From a virus, in IMG/VR virus record IMGVR_UViG_3300042343_000358, positions 1 through 50,472 of that record: a DNA stretch of 50,472 bases; one strand, written 5' to 3'. Of this stretch, positions 33,452 to 41,692 are shown piece by piece. The position numbers were made by a program, and so were the translations under genes. The notes beneath the pieces were generated by a model, which was not told the origin of the DNA, did no database searches, and saw only the letters and a program-made list of their open reading frames with translations. Position 1 is the stretch's first letter. Each line of letters starts with the position of its first letter.

Positions 33452-35746
33452 ATGGTCGAACCAAGCGAAAAACTACAAGCAATTTTTGACAAAGCAATAA
33501 CTGCTGCAAAAAATATGCATCACGAGTATGTAACACTTGAGCATGTTCTGTTTTCAATGCTCACAGAAGACGACGCATTTACTAATTCGTTACAACACTT
33601 TGGCGCTGATGTAAATTTTTTAAAGGGCACTGTACTCGATCATTTACAATCTAAATGCCATGAAATTACTACAGTAGAAGTAGTAGTTAAACCAAAAAAA
33701 ACACAAGCAGTTGAGAGATCATTAAATCGAGCATTTACTCAAGTGTTGTTTAATGGTGGTACCCGTATTGAACCAGCTGACTTTTTCTTAGCAATGTTAG
33801 GGGAAAAACGATCATGGGCATTCTACTATGTTGCACAAGTTAACATTACAAAAGAAAAATATGCAGAGTACGTGCAAAATGTTATGTCAGACGACGATTC
33901 ATCATCTGACACAATTAAACCAAATGCACAAATGCACAAAGCATTGCAAGCGTACACTACTAATTTAAATGACGAAGTTAAAAATAATAAAATTGATCCT
34001 GTTATCGGTCGGGTTGATGAATTAGAACACATTGCACTAGCATTAGGCCGTCGCAGCAAAAACAATGTTATTATGGTAGGCGATCCAGGTGTAGGTAAAA
34101 CTGCAATTGCCGAAGGTCTTGCATATAACATCGTAAATGGTGCTGTTCCTGAGTTTTTAACTGATTATACTGTATATAATTTAGACATTGCAGCTATGCT
34201 AGCAGGTTCTAAGTACAGAGGCGACTTTGAAGAACGATTTAAACAAGTTATTAAGTCGTTGCAAAAACTTGGTAAATGCGTGTTATTCATTGATGAAGCT
34301 CATATGATTAGCGGAGCAGGCGCATCAGGTAGCTCATCTAACGATTTAGCTAATATGATGAAACCTGCATTAAGCAAAGGTAACATTAAAGTTATTGCAA
34401 GTACAACTTGGGATGAATATCGTAAACACTTTGAAAAAGATCGAGCATTGATGCGCAGATTCCAACGTATTACAGTTGACGAACCTACACAAGAAATGAC
34501 TTTACAGATTCTTAAAGGTATTAAGAAGTATTACGAAGGCCATCACAAACTTAAAATTAAAGATGAAGCACTACAAGCGTCAATTAAACTATCTGTAAAA
34601 TATCAAGCAGATAAAAAATTGCCAGATAAGGCTATTGACTTAATTGACTGCGCTTGCTCACGGTTTAATTTAAAACTTGCTGATCATCGTGTAGTTACAG
34701 AAGCTGATATTCAGTTTGAATTAGCTAAAATGGTCAACATGCCAGTTGAACAGATTATGCAAACCGAAACTAGTTCATTAGCATCATTACAAGACAAGTT
34801 AGAAGCAGAAGTATTTGGTCAAAATACTGCGTTAACTGAAATCGTTGATAAGATCATGGTTGCACAAGCAGGTTTAAAATCAGAAAACAAACCAATTGGT
34901 AGCTTTGTGTTTATGGGGCCAACAGGTTGTGGTAAAACTGAGACTGCTAAAGCACTTGCTAAACACTTGAGTACTAAGCTATTACGCTTTGATATGTCAG
35001 AATATCAAGAGAAACACAGTATTAGTAAGCTTATTGGTAGTCCTCCAGGTTATGTAGGGTTTGAAGATAACGCAGGATTGTTAATTACTCAAATACAAGA
35101 AAATCCTAATGCGGTATTGTTGTTTGATGAGATTGAAAAGTCACATCCAGATGTATCAACTGTACTATTACAGATGATGGACAACGGGTTTATTACTGGA
35201 TCTAATGGTAAACAAGCTGATTGTCGACATATTGTACTAATTTTAACTACAAATGCTGGCGCACAAACTGCAGAAAAGAATCAGATTGGATTTGGTACAC
35301 AAGAAAAAGACTATTCGGATGCAGATCTTAAGAAGTTTTTATCACCTGAGTTCCGTAACAGGTTAGACGGTGTTATTACGTTTAATAAACTAGGGAAAGA
35401 CGTGATGATTAAAGTAGTTAACAAGTTTATTGACGAAGTTCGTAATCAAGTTAAAGATAAAGGTGTTAAAATTAAGATTGATAAAGCTGCAACTCAGTGG
35501 TTATTAGATAAAGGTTTTGATTCTAAAATGGGTGCTAGACCATTACATCGCATTATTGATAAAGAAATCAAGCGAGATCTTGCTAAAATGATGTTATTTG
35601 GTGACCTTAGATCCGGCGGATGGTTAACAATTTCAGTATTACACGATTCGTTAATATTGTTAGCTAAACCTAAACTAGCTAAAGTTCCGTTAATATCAGC
35701 ACCAAGCGAATACGATCAAATGTTTAATGTTGAAGATGCAGATTAA
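33452..35746 (+). CDS. ClpA-like AAA+ unfoldase with ClpP-docking loop (764 aa)
   Basis: Domains in order: a Clp N-terminal repeat domain (HHEYVTLEHVLFSMLTEDDA, residues about 20-140), first AAA+ module (Walker A GDPGVGKT near 210, LFIDEAH, sensor RFQRITVDEP), second module (GPTGCGKTE near 489, AVLLFDEIEKSHPDV) and a D2 C-terminus (MGARPLHRIIDKEIKRDLAK). No ClpB-type middle coiled coil is present, so it is ClpA/ClpC-like. Pore residues KYRGDFEERF and GSPPGYVGFE are intact. NQIGFGTQEKD near residue 612 contains IGF, matching the IGL/IGF loop that docks on ClpP. No ClpP gene is in the window, so host ClpP is the likely partner (inference). Own sigma-70-like promoter, next to dnaJ. Confidence 0.92.
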   Translation: MVEPSEKLQAIFDKAITAAKNMHHEYVTLEHVLFSMLTEDDAFTNSLQHFGADVNFLKGTVLDHLQSKCHEITTVEVVVKPKKTQAVERSLNRAFTQVLFNGGTRIEPADFFLAMLGEKRSWAFYYVAQVNITKEKYAEYVQNVMSDDDSSSDTIKPNAQMHKALQAYTTNLNDEVKNNKIDPVIGRVDELEHIALALGRRSKNNVIMVGDPGVGKTAIAEGLAYNIVNGAVPEFLTDYTVYNLDIAAMLAGSKYRGDFEERFKQVIKSLQKLGKCVLFIDEAHMISGAGASGSSSNDLANMMKPALSKGNIKVIASTTWDEYRKHFEKDRALMRRFQRITVDEPTQEMTLQILKGIKKYYEGHHKLKIKDEALQASIKLSVKYQADKKLPDKAIDLIDCACSRFNLKLADHRVVTEADIQFELAKMVNMPVEQIMQTETSSLASLQDKLEAEVFGQNTALTEIVDKIMVAQAGLKSENKPIGSFVFMGPTGCGKTETAKALAKHLSTKLLRFDMSEYQEKHSISKLIGSPPGYVGFEDNAGLLITQIQENPNAVLLFDEIEKSHPDVSTVLLQMMDNGFITGSNGKQADCRHIVLILTTNAGAQTAEKNQIGFGTQEKDYSDADLKKFLSPEFRNRLDGVITFNKLGKDVMIKVVNKFIDEVRNQVKDKGVKIKIDKAATQWLLDKGFDSKMGARPLHRIIDKEIKRDLAKMMLFGDLRSGGWLTISVLHDSLILLAKPKLAKVPLISAPSEYDQMFNVEDAD

Positions 35747-36341
35747 TACTACTAAAAAACTATACAGAGGCAAATACCAGTACAATATTGTGCTGGTATG
35801 CGCATTTAGCCATGTATTTAGAGGCACTAAAAGTGATCTATATTTTAATAGAATTACCCGTGAATCTAAACTACTTAAAACTACTAATACATGGAGATCA
35901 CCTGCTGACTTGGCATACACAACTCAGATCTACACCGAATTAACAGATATGGATGACTACTGCACTCGCGTAGAATATCCTACAGTTACAGTGTACACTA
36001 ATACATACAGTGACATTATTGCATTAAGAGATATCAACATAGATAAAGTGCGTAGTATTAGCATGCCACCTGCTAACTTAACAGCAGGAACAGTTTATAT
36101 GCCAACTATAGAATACGAATATCGAGTTACTATTGGCAGAACTGAAAAACAGTATTTAGATTTTTTAGAATGGGCTGATGCTATTAACAAATTGCGAATT
36201 ACTAACGGATGTAGAGACATGTTATTACAACAAAGTAGTTATGGTGGTGGGCATTTTTATGTAACTGGTAAAAACATGTTGTTAATGTGTAGAATGCAAC
36301 TTGCAGGAATAAAACTTACAGTTGATCGGATAGTGCATTAA
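35736..36341 (+). CDS. Hypothetical protein (201 aa)
   Basis: I prefer the ATG at 35736 (MQINTTKKLYRGKYQYNIVL); an in-frame ATG nine bases earlier is possible and neither has a strong ribosome site. It overlaps the ClpA-like stop by 11 bases, suggesting coupled translation. The protein is basic and rich in Tyr and Arg, with RGKYQYNIVLVCAFSHVF, LLKTTNTWRSPADLAYTTQI and a C-terminal QQSSYGGGHFYVTGKNMLLM. No membrane segment or enzyme motif is evident. I do not recognise a characterised family. Confidence 0.7.
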   Translation: MQINTTKKLYRGKYQYNIVLVCAFSHVFRGTKSDLYFNRITRESKLLKTTNTWRSPADLAYTTQIYTELTDMDDYCTRVEYPTVTVYTNTYSDIIALRDINIDKVRSISMPPANLTAGTVYMPTIEYEYRVTIGRTEKQYLDFLEWADAINKLRITNGCRDMLLQQSSYGGGHFYVTGKNMLLMCRMQLAGIKLTVDRIVH

Positions 36342-36342
36342 G

Positions 36343-36350
36343 TATAAATA
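36343..36350 (+). promoter_or_regulatory. T4-type late promoter box TATAAATA
   Basis: Exact TATAAATA, 24 bases upstream of the ATG at 36374, at the head of the long plus-strand cluster running to 43953. Confidence 0.65.
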
Positions 36351-36373
36351 TACTAATAACACGGGATTTAACT

Positions 36374-36748
36374 ATGCGTATTACAGATCTACTTGAAAAC
36401 TCTCACTTTAAAGGTGAGGAGTTTATTAAACAAACTGACGACGGCAATGAGATTGATTTTGACTTAGCTGAAGATTTAGTTTTCTTTTTAAATAACGACG
36501 ACGATGCATATCGCCGTCATTTGCTACCCGCAGTACACACGTTTATCGATAAGAAAAAAGCAGGTAAAGATATTAAGTATACTATTTTTAAAACTGCAGT
36601 AGCAGATGGTTATAAACGGTATACTAAAGAATATCCAATGCGTGAATTGCCAGAAGATATTGATGCTAAAACATGGAAAGCAGCTTGTAAACAACTGTTT
36701 GATGAAGTATCTAAAGATATGAAAGATGGTAGTTACGATCACAATTAA
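36374..36748 (+). CDS. Late hypothetical protein with capsid-targeting-like leader (124 aa)
   Basis: It begins MRITDLLENSHFKGEEFIKQ. The first eight residues resemble T4 internal-protein leaders (MKTYQEFIAE) and end in L-L-E, matching the (I/L)-x-E cleavage rule of the T4 prohead protease gp21. The rest is acidic and helical (FDLAEDLVFFLNNDDDAYRR, DAKTWKAACKQLFDEVSKDM). An exact late promoter precedes it. Packaging inside the capsid is a hypothesis based on the leader and on the similar leaders of genes at 38892, 39557 and 39870. Its body matches nothing I recognise. Confidence 0.72.
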   Translation: MRITDLLENSHFKGEEFIKQTDDGNEIDFDLAEDLVFFLNNDDDAYRRHLLPAVHTFIDKKKAGKDIKYTIFKTAVADGYKRYTKEYPMRELPEDIDAKTWKAACKQLFDEVSKDMKDGSYDHN

Positions 36749-36771
36749 CATTATTACATAGAGGTAACACT

Positions 36772-38484
36772 ATGGCAGGAATTGCACATCCGGAAGATCT
36801 TATCATTAATGAAGGATCTAAAGGAGCCCAACGAGCAGTTAATGAATTAACTAGTCTTTCTTATAACACTAACACATTAACTATTAAATGGGACGGATTT
36901 CCTGCTATAGTTTTTGGTCGTGATAGTAATGGCACCTTAGTGTTTGTTGATAAACACATGTTCAAACAAATTGCTGCTGGCAACCTTAAGTTTACTACTA
37001 TTAGAGATTATGACGCTAGTCGTAACGTTAATCGTAGCGATCTTTGGAGCAAAGAAGATATATTACGTCCTGCATTAGATAGAATTATACCAAATGTTAC
37101 TGATACATATTACATGGGCGACTTGCTATGGGCAGGTATACCAGATAGTATCGGTGATTCATTTGTGTTTAAACCTAATACAGTTGAATATAGGGTTAAT
37201 CACAACAGCAATTTAGGTCAGTCTATTGCTAACAGTGTAGGCGGTATTGCAGTACATACATTCTTTCCAGGATTAACTGCAGACGATGAACCAATTACAG
37301 GATTTAACGGATTTTCAGAATGTAAAGACATTACGTTTATTGCAACTGAAATGACAACTAAGCCAAATATTGTAGTAAACAGCACACTAGTATTAAATGC
37401 ACAACACGCTATTGCAACACACAGCACCGCTGTAGACGTGTGTATTGCTAAAATAACTGCAGCTAAGTGTAAATGCGTAATTAATGCAATGGGACCATTT
37501 ATTACAAGTATGATTGAATCTGAAGATCTAGAAACAGACATTGTTACTAGATTTATAGAGTTTGCTACACCAAGGTTTACTAAATCTGTTACAGAAAAAC
37601 TATGTAAACCAACCGGTCAGTTCCATATTGACATATATAAAGGGCTAATAGGATTGTGGGAAATATGGAGTGCAATATCTAATCTTAAATTAGATATTAA
37701 ACAACAAATTGATACGCAACAAGTACACAGTGCAGTGCAACCTATAATAAATAGTATTATAAGTCATGAAGGTTACGTTATAGGCGCAGGTAACACTAAG
37801 TTAAAAATTATTAACAGATTAGAATTTAGCCGAGCCAACTTTTCTAAATACAAAGTGTCAGCTGAAGAAATTGAAGCAAAAGGTAAAATGCCAATGGCAA
37901 CTTTTTGTTTTGGTAGAATGAATCCTCCTACAGTTGGACATAAAAAAGTTATACAGAAAACCGTAGAACTTGGAAAAGAACATGCATATATATTTGCAAG
38001 TAGTAAATGCGATCCATCTAGTGATCCATTAGATTATGAAGTTAAGACTGAATTTATTAAAAAGATTCATCCTGACTATTCTAATTTTATGGTAACAGAA
38101 TATGTTAGAGACCCATGGCAAGCTGCATGCTGGTTATATGATAGAGGTTATAGGCATATGACATTTATAGCAGGTAGCGATAGATTAGGTACAGGTAGTA
38201 GAAGTTTAGAAACTGCGCTTAATAATTGGAATAGCGGGCCATCTCGTACTGTCGATTACGCACGTGGTCCAACCGGTAGAGAACATGTAGTTATAAAATT
38301 TGTTAGTTGTGGTGATCGTAAAGACTCTACAAATAATGTTAGTGGTACATTAGCACGCGAATACGCTAAAATAGGTGACAAAATTAATTTCCAACTAATA
38401 ACTGGTGTAAGTGAAGATATCACAGTCTGTGGTAAAACATTATATCAAGCAACTAGAGAGGGAATGAATTGCACAACGGAATGA
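36772..38484 (+). CDS. Ligase-like nucleotidyltransferase fused to an NMNAT-like adenylyltransferase (570 aa)
   Basis: The N-terminal part has TIKWDGFPAIVFGRD with K39-W-D-G42, which fits motif I (KxDG) of ATP-dependent DNA/RNA ligases and capping enzymes, and YYMGDLLWAG near 113-122 in the place of motif III. It resembles uncharacterised cyanophage proteins beginning MAGxxHPED. The C-terminal domain (from about residue 373) starts TFCFGRMNPPTVGHKKVI, a GRxxPxxxGH version of the HxGH cytidylyl/NMN adenylyltransferase motif, followed by AYIFASSKCDPSSDP and near 523 VSGTLAR, equivalent to the ISGTxxR end motif. Two AMP-transfer folds on one chain suggest NAD or RNA-end chemistry (inference). 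It lies in a late cluster of putative capsid proteins. Motifs IV and V of ligases are not clear. Confidence 0.8.
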   Translation: MAGIAHPEDLIINEGSKGAQRAVNELTSLSYNTNTLTIKWDGFPAIVFGRDSNGTLVFVDKHMFKQIAAGNLKFTTIRDYDASRNVNRSDLWSKEDILRPALDRIIPNVTDTYYMGDLLWAGIPDSIGDSFVFKPNTVEYRVNHNSNLGQSIANSVGGIAVHTFFPGLTADDEPITGFNGFSECKDITFIATEMTTKPNIVVNSTLVLNAQHAIATHSTAVDVCIAKITAAKCKCVINAMGPFITSMIESEDLETDIVTRFIEFATPRFTKSVTEKLCKPTGQFHIDIYKGLIGLWEIWSAISNLKLDIKQQIDTQQVHSAVQPIINSIISHEGYVIGAGNTKLKIINRLEFSRANFSKYKVSAEEIEAKGKMPMATFCFGRMNPPTVGHKKVIQKTVELGKEHAYIFASSKCDPSSDPLDYEVKTEFIKKIHPDYSNFMVTEYVRDPWQAACWLYDRGYRHMTFIAGSDRLGTGSRSLETALNNWNSGPSRTVDYARGPTGREHVVIKFVSCGDRKDSTNNVSGTLAREYAKIGDKINFQLITGVSEDITVCGKTLYQATREGMNCTTE

Positions 38485-38487
38485 ATA

Positions 38488-38895
38488 ATGAAACGATATA
38501 CAAACGAAGATATAAAAGAATTTGAGCTTGCATTGGACGAAATGCGAGTTACTGTACTGCGCGAAGAGAAGTTACGTAAAGGTGTTAGAGATGCATCGCC
38601 GGGCATGGCTGCGTGGCCTGCATTAAACAACAACAACAATCCATATCATGCTTATAGATTTGGGATGGCACTAGCAAGTGCACCGGATAACAAAGTAACA
38701 AAAGAAGGCCCGGTTGGCGGTGATTTTATTACAATGTCGTATACAGACGGTGATGAAAAGATTCTAAACTCTGCTGCAAAACAATTTGGTATTAGTAGCA
38801 AATCAATGGGATCGTCTAAAAAGTCAGCTGAGTTACCAGATGTTCATAAATCTAGTCCCGTTGCTACTAAAAAAAGAAATCGGTATGGTATATGA
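38488..38895 (+). CDS. Hypothetical protein, paralogue of the next gene (135 aa)
   Basis: Starts three bases after the fusion gene stop. The N-terminal 45 residues are charged and helical (NEDIKEFELALDEMRVTVLR). From residue 46 it reads DASPGMAAWPALNNNNNPYH, then AYRFGMALASAPD, ITMSYTDGDEKILNSAAKQF and ends KSSPVATKKRNRYGI. These elements recur in order in the next gene (MYRFGVDMAGSPDD, VTLSYSDEDQKIIDKSKKKM, SPVANVKRNKYGV), so the two are paralogues; this one lacks the MKIxEIISE leader. Function unknown; a virion-associated role is inferred from the cluster. Confidence 0.75.
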   Translation: MKRYTNEDIKEFELALDEMRVTVLREEKLRKGVRDASPGMAAWPALNNNNNPYHAYRFGMALASAPDNKVTKEGPVGGDFITMSYTDGDEKILNSAAKQFGISSKSMGSSKKSAELPDVHKSSPVATKKRNRYGI

Positions 38896-39296
38896 AAATT
38901 AAAGAAATTATATCGGAATCAGAAACTGGCAATACTGATGCGTCTGGACAAGCTGGAAAAATAGGCAAGTCTGGAAAAATGCATGACCATTTTAAGTCTT
39001 CAATAAAAGGAATGCATACTTACACCGGACCGCACACATATTACGATATGTATAGATTTGGTGTTGATATGGCCGGAAGTCCAGACGACGAGCACAATTA
39101 CGATCCTGCAAGTCCAGTTGCTAACCAATTAGTTACGCTATCTTATTCTGATGAAGATCAAAAGATTATTGATAAAAGTAAAAAGAAGATGGGACTTACA
39201 AGTAAACAGCTAACCCCAAACGATAGCAAAGAACCATCTAATACTAACAATACTAGTCCCGTAGCTAACGTAAAAAGAAACAAATACGGAGTTTAG
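38892..39296 (+). CDS. Putative capsid-targeted protein with MKIKEIISE leader (134 aa)
   Basis: The start overlaps the previous stop as ATGA. The leader MKIKEIISE-SETG ends with I-S-E, matching the T4 gp21 prohead protease rule. The body has GKMHDHFKSSIKGMHTYTGP, MYRFGVDMAGSPDD and a C-terminal SPVANVKRNKYGV, shared with the upstream paralogue. It is Lys, Ser and Gly rich with no membrane segment. If processed, about 125 residues would stay inside the head. No known enzyme motif. Confidence 0.78.
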   Translation: MKIKEIISESETGNTDASGQAGKIGKSGKMHDHFKSSIKGMHTYTGPHTYYDMYRFGVDMAGSPDDEHNYDPASPVANQLVTLSYSDEDQKIIDKSKKKMGLTSKQLTPNDSKEPSNTNNTSPVANVKRNKYGV

Positions 39297-39299
39297 CAT

Positions 39300-39560
39300 G
39301 TGAAACAATATAAAATAACATCAGAAAACATTCTACAAGACAGTCCCGAGGACTGTTTTCTTGCGCCTGACGATCCAATACACGAATTAAAAATTGCGCA
39401 CCATTTAGGTGGGTTAGGATCTGCTGCTCGTCTACATGAATATCGTGCTAATAAAATGCAAGAATCATTTATTACAGATGAACGCGGCAAGTATCAGCGT
39501 GAAAATAATATCAAACCCGGGACTCCTGCATGGTTTGAACTATGGAGTAAACCATTATGA
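39300..39560 (+). CDS. Small hypothetical protein, GTG start (86 aa)
   Basis: The start must be GTG at 39300: the ATG two bases earlier runs straight into TGA, and GGAG lies nine to ten bases upstream. The protein begins MKQYKITSENILQDSPEDCF and contains GGLGSAARLHEYRANKMQES and a C-terminal IKPGTPAWFELWSKPL that echoes the SPGMAAWPAL segment of the gene at 38488. The leader-like KITSE lacks the I/L three residues before the cut that gp21 prefers. The stop overlaps the next start as ATGA. Confidence 0.7.
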   Translation: MKQYKITSENILQDSPEDCFLAPDDPIHELKIAHHLGGLGSAARLHEYRANKMQESFITDERGKYQRENNIKPGTPAWFELWSKPL

Positions 39561-39847
39561 GAATTAGAGAAATTATTTCGGAAATGGCATCTGCAGGCGC
39601 GACTAGTGCTGCAAATGTTGGAGTAGGACCAGTTGTTCTTGGTAAAAATAAAGGTGATAAAAAGTATACAGGTTCTCCAGGTAAAAGCGGCACCCATGCA
39701 ACACCAGTTAAAACTATATCTAAGAAAAATAAAGATGGCACTGTAGTAAATGCATTAGACATGACAGGAAAGACAGGTAATCTATTTGGCACAGCAATAG
39801 GTGAGGGTGGGAACTTATTTTCCGGCGGAACTATTAAAAGAGGCTAA
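39557..39847 (+). CDS. Putative capsid-targeted protein with MRIREIISE leader (96 aa)
   Basis: The leader MRIREIISE-MASAG is nearly identical to that of the gene at 38892 and ends in I-S-E. The body is Gly, Lys and Ala rich (VGVGPVVLGKNKGDKKYTGS, PGKSGTHATPVKTISKKNKD, GTVVNALDM) and likely disordered. I associate this composition with many short proteins of uncultured T4-like phages. GGAG lies about ten bases before the ATG, and the start overlaps the previous stop as ATGA. Role inside the head is inferred. Confidence 0.75.
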   Translation: MRIREIISEMASAGATSAANVGVGPVVLGKNKGDKKYTGSPGKSGTHATPVKTISKKNKDGTVVNALDMTGKTGNLFGTAIGEGGNLFSGGTIKRG

Positions 39848-39869
39848 ATATACAATAACGGAGTTTACC

Positions 39870-41099
39870 ATGAACAACAGAAAAAAACTTTCAGAATTTG
39901 CAGGTCTAGAAGTAGAGTTGCCAAAAATTGAATTACCAGAACCAAACATTGACATCTCATCAGACGAACTTCACCATGACGGCCATAATATTGAAGCAGA
40001 CGACGAAGGTGCAATGGTTAAAGCTGACTTATACAAGTTGGCAAAATATAGCGTTAAATTATTTAAAAAAATAGAAGACGAAGATCAATTTGAATCTTGG
40101 GTACAGGCTAAAATTACAAAAGCTGCAGATTATATTTCTTCAGTTTACCATTACCTAGAATACGAAATGAAGTTTAGCGAATACGGCGATAAGATAGAGA
40201 ATAGCGATATGTACTCAGAAAGTGAAAAAAGACAAATGAAAAACGCATTAATGGAAGCAAAGAAATCACTTGCTGCCCTTAAAATTGACCAAGCTGATAA
40301 ACTTGATAAAACTAAAACAGTTAAAGAAAGCGTATCGCATACATGTGCAGAATGCGGCGGTACTGGTATGGTTGAAAAACCACTTCCAGAACGTACTCAA
40401 AAATTAGTAAAAAAACATAGAATTTTACGTAACTTTGTTCAATCAAAAGTTGATGCTGACGGCAACGGTATACCGGATGCAGAAGAACAACCAAAAAAGA
40501 AAGCAATGGATGACGAGATTGTAACTACAAAAGAACAATCTAAAAAATCAGCTCCTAAAAAAGAAAGCGGAAATCCATTTGCTAAAAAATCTAAAGATAG
40601 CGATAGTGATTGTGACGATGACAAACCAAAAAGCAAAGCTCCTAAAAAAGACAGCGGAAATCCATTTGCTAAAAAATCTAAAGATAGCGAATCAGATTCA
40701 GATGCACCTAAAAAACCTAAAAAAGATGATTCTAAAACAGAAGGCATCTATGGTGGATCAGTTTATGGCGAATCAGTTGCTCCTGTTAAAAAACCAAGCA
40801 GTGTAGCTGATAAAAAAGGTGGAAACCCATTTGCTAAAAAAGATGACGCTAAAAAAGAAGGCGGCAAAGAATTTGGAAAAGCATTAGATAAAGCTAGATC
40901 AGAATTAAACACTGTTAAAGAATCTGCTAAAGAAAAAGCTAAAAAAGATTACGACAAAGATGGCAAAATTGAAACTGGTGAAGAAGAGCATAAAGGTTCT
41001 GTTGATAACGCAATTAAATCATCAAAAGAAAAAGAATGCATAAAAGAATCAGTTGAGTTGAGCCGTTTAAGAGAACTTACCTCACGAGTAATTAGATAA
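39870..41099 (+). CDS. Acidic/basic repeat protein with zinc-knuckle and EF-hand-like loops (409 aa)
   Basis: I start at 39870, after AACGGAG, rather than at an in-frame ATG at 39801 inside the previous gene. The leader MNNRKKLSE-FAG ends in L-S-E. A helical region (about residues 50-135) precedes SHTCAECGGTGMVEKP, a single DnaJ-type CxxCGGTG knuckle. VDADGNGIPDAEE and DYDKDGKIETGEEE look like EF-hand-type calcium loops. Between them lie S/G-GNPFAKK repeats (three copies) in a charged, probably disordered region built partly by an 87-base tandem repeat. KES sites (TVKES, TVKES, CIKES) recur, one matching I-x-E. Such proteins could be scaffold or core components; that is inference. Confidence 0.78.
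   Translation: MNNRKKLSEFAGLEVELPKIELPEPNIDISSDELHHDGHNIEADDEGAMVKADLYKLAKYSVKLFKKIEDEDQFESWVQAKITKAADYISSVYHYLEYEMKFSEYGDKIENSDMYSESEKRQMKNALMEAKKSLAALKIDQADKLDKTKTVKESVSHTCAECGGTGMVEKPLPERTQKLVKKHRILRNFVQSKVDADGNGIPDAEEQPKKKAMDDEIVTTKEQSKKSAPKKESGNPFAKKSKDSDSDCDDDKPKSKAPKKDSGNPFAKKSKDSESDSDAPKKPKKDDSKTEGIYGGSVYGESVAPVKKPSSVADKKGGNPFAKKDDAKKEGGKEFGKALDKARSELNTVKESAKEKAKKDYDKDGKIETGEEEHKGSVDNAIKSSKEKECIKESVELSRLRELTSRVIR
40551..40690 (+). repeat. Direct repeat, 53-base units 87 bases apart
   Basis: Bases 40551-40603 and 40638-40690 match at 52 of 53 positions, beginning GCTCCTAAAAAAGA. They encode APKK(E/D)SGNPFAKKSKDSD/E. The high DNA identity suggests recent duplication or slippage. Confidence 0.85.
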
Positions 41100-41101
41100 T
41101 C

Positions 41102-41692
41102 ATGGATATGAAACAAATTCTACAAGCAATGGATTCTGTTAAAGTATCTGCTCCTGTAGAAAACACAGATGATATGAAAAAATTCATGTCAATTGTAACA
41201 GAAGGATCGTCACCACATAAAGTTGCATTACCTGTTCAAATGGCAATGCAGCATTATGCAACTCCGGTTGAAGACGAACTATCTAACAATCGACCATCTA
41301 GGCCATCGTTGCTTAAACAATACATGGCTGAAGCTTCTGCAGAACAAGAAGCAGCTCTTTATACTAAATCAGCTGACATTAAGCAGTATGCTCAAAAAAT
41401 TGCATACAAAGTAATGGGCGAAAACGCCGTTCCTGGTCACTCACCTGGTTTTAAACCAGTTGGTCCTGGTATACAAACACCAGAATCTGCAGAGAATCCT
41501 CAAGATGTAGTTAAAGTAGATATTCCATTACTTATTCGCTTACTTGAATATGCTAGAGAAGATGCACAAACTGATATGGATTTACATAACGTTACTGAAA
41601 TGTTAATCAAATTAAGTGCAAATGGTGACGTATTAACTATGGATAATTATGATCAAATTGTAAATGATCAAAGGACAGACGATGAATTTTAG
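41102..41692 (+). CDS. Conserved hypothetical protein (196 aa)
   Basis: It follows the previous stop by two bases. An alternative ATG lies six bases in. The N-terminal half is flexible (MKQILQAMDSVKVSAPVENT, LLKQYMAEASAEQEAALYTK); the C-terminal half contains VVKVDIPLLIRLLEYAREDA then QTDMDLHNVTEMLIKLS, a segment I recall from T4-like aquatic phage proteins of unknown function. No leader or membrane segment is clear. Overlaps the next gene by 11 bases. Confidence 0.75.
   Translation: MDMKQILQAMDSVKVSAPVENTDDMKKFMSIVTEGSSPHKVALPVQMAMQHYATPVEDELSNNRPSRPSLLKQYMAEASAEQEAALYTKSADIKQYAQKIAYKVMGENAVPGHSPGFKPVGPGIQTPESAENPQDVVKVDIPLLIRLLEYAREDAQTDMDLHNVTEMLIKLSANGDVLTMDNYDQIVNDQRTDDEF

Noticed and set aside
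39801-39869. Longer N-terminus for the gene at 39870
   Set aside because: It overlaps the 39557 gene and lacks a ribosome site; GGAG fits the ATG at 39870.
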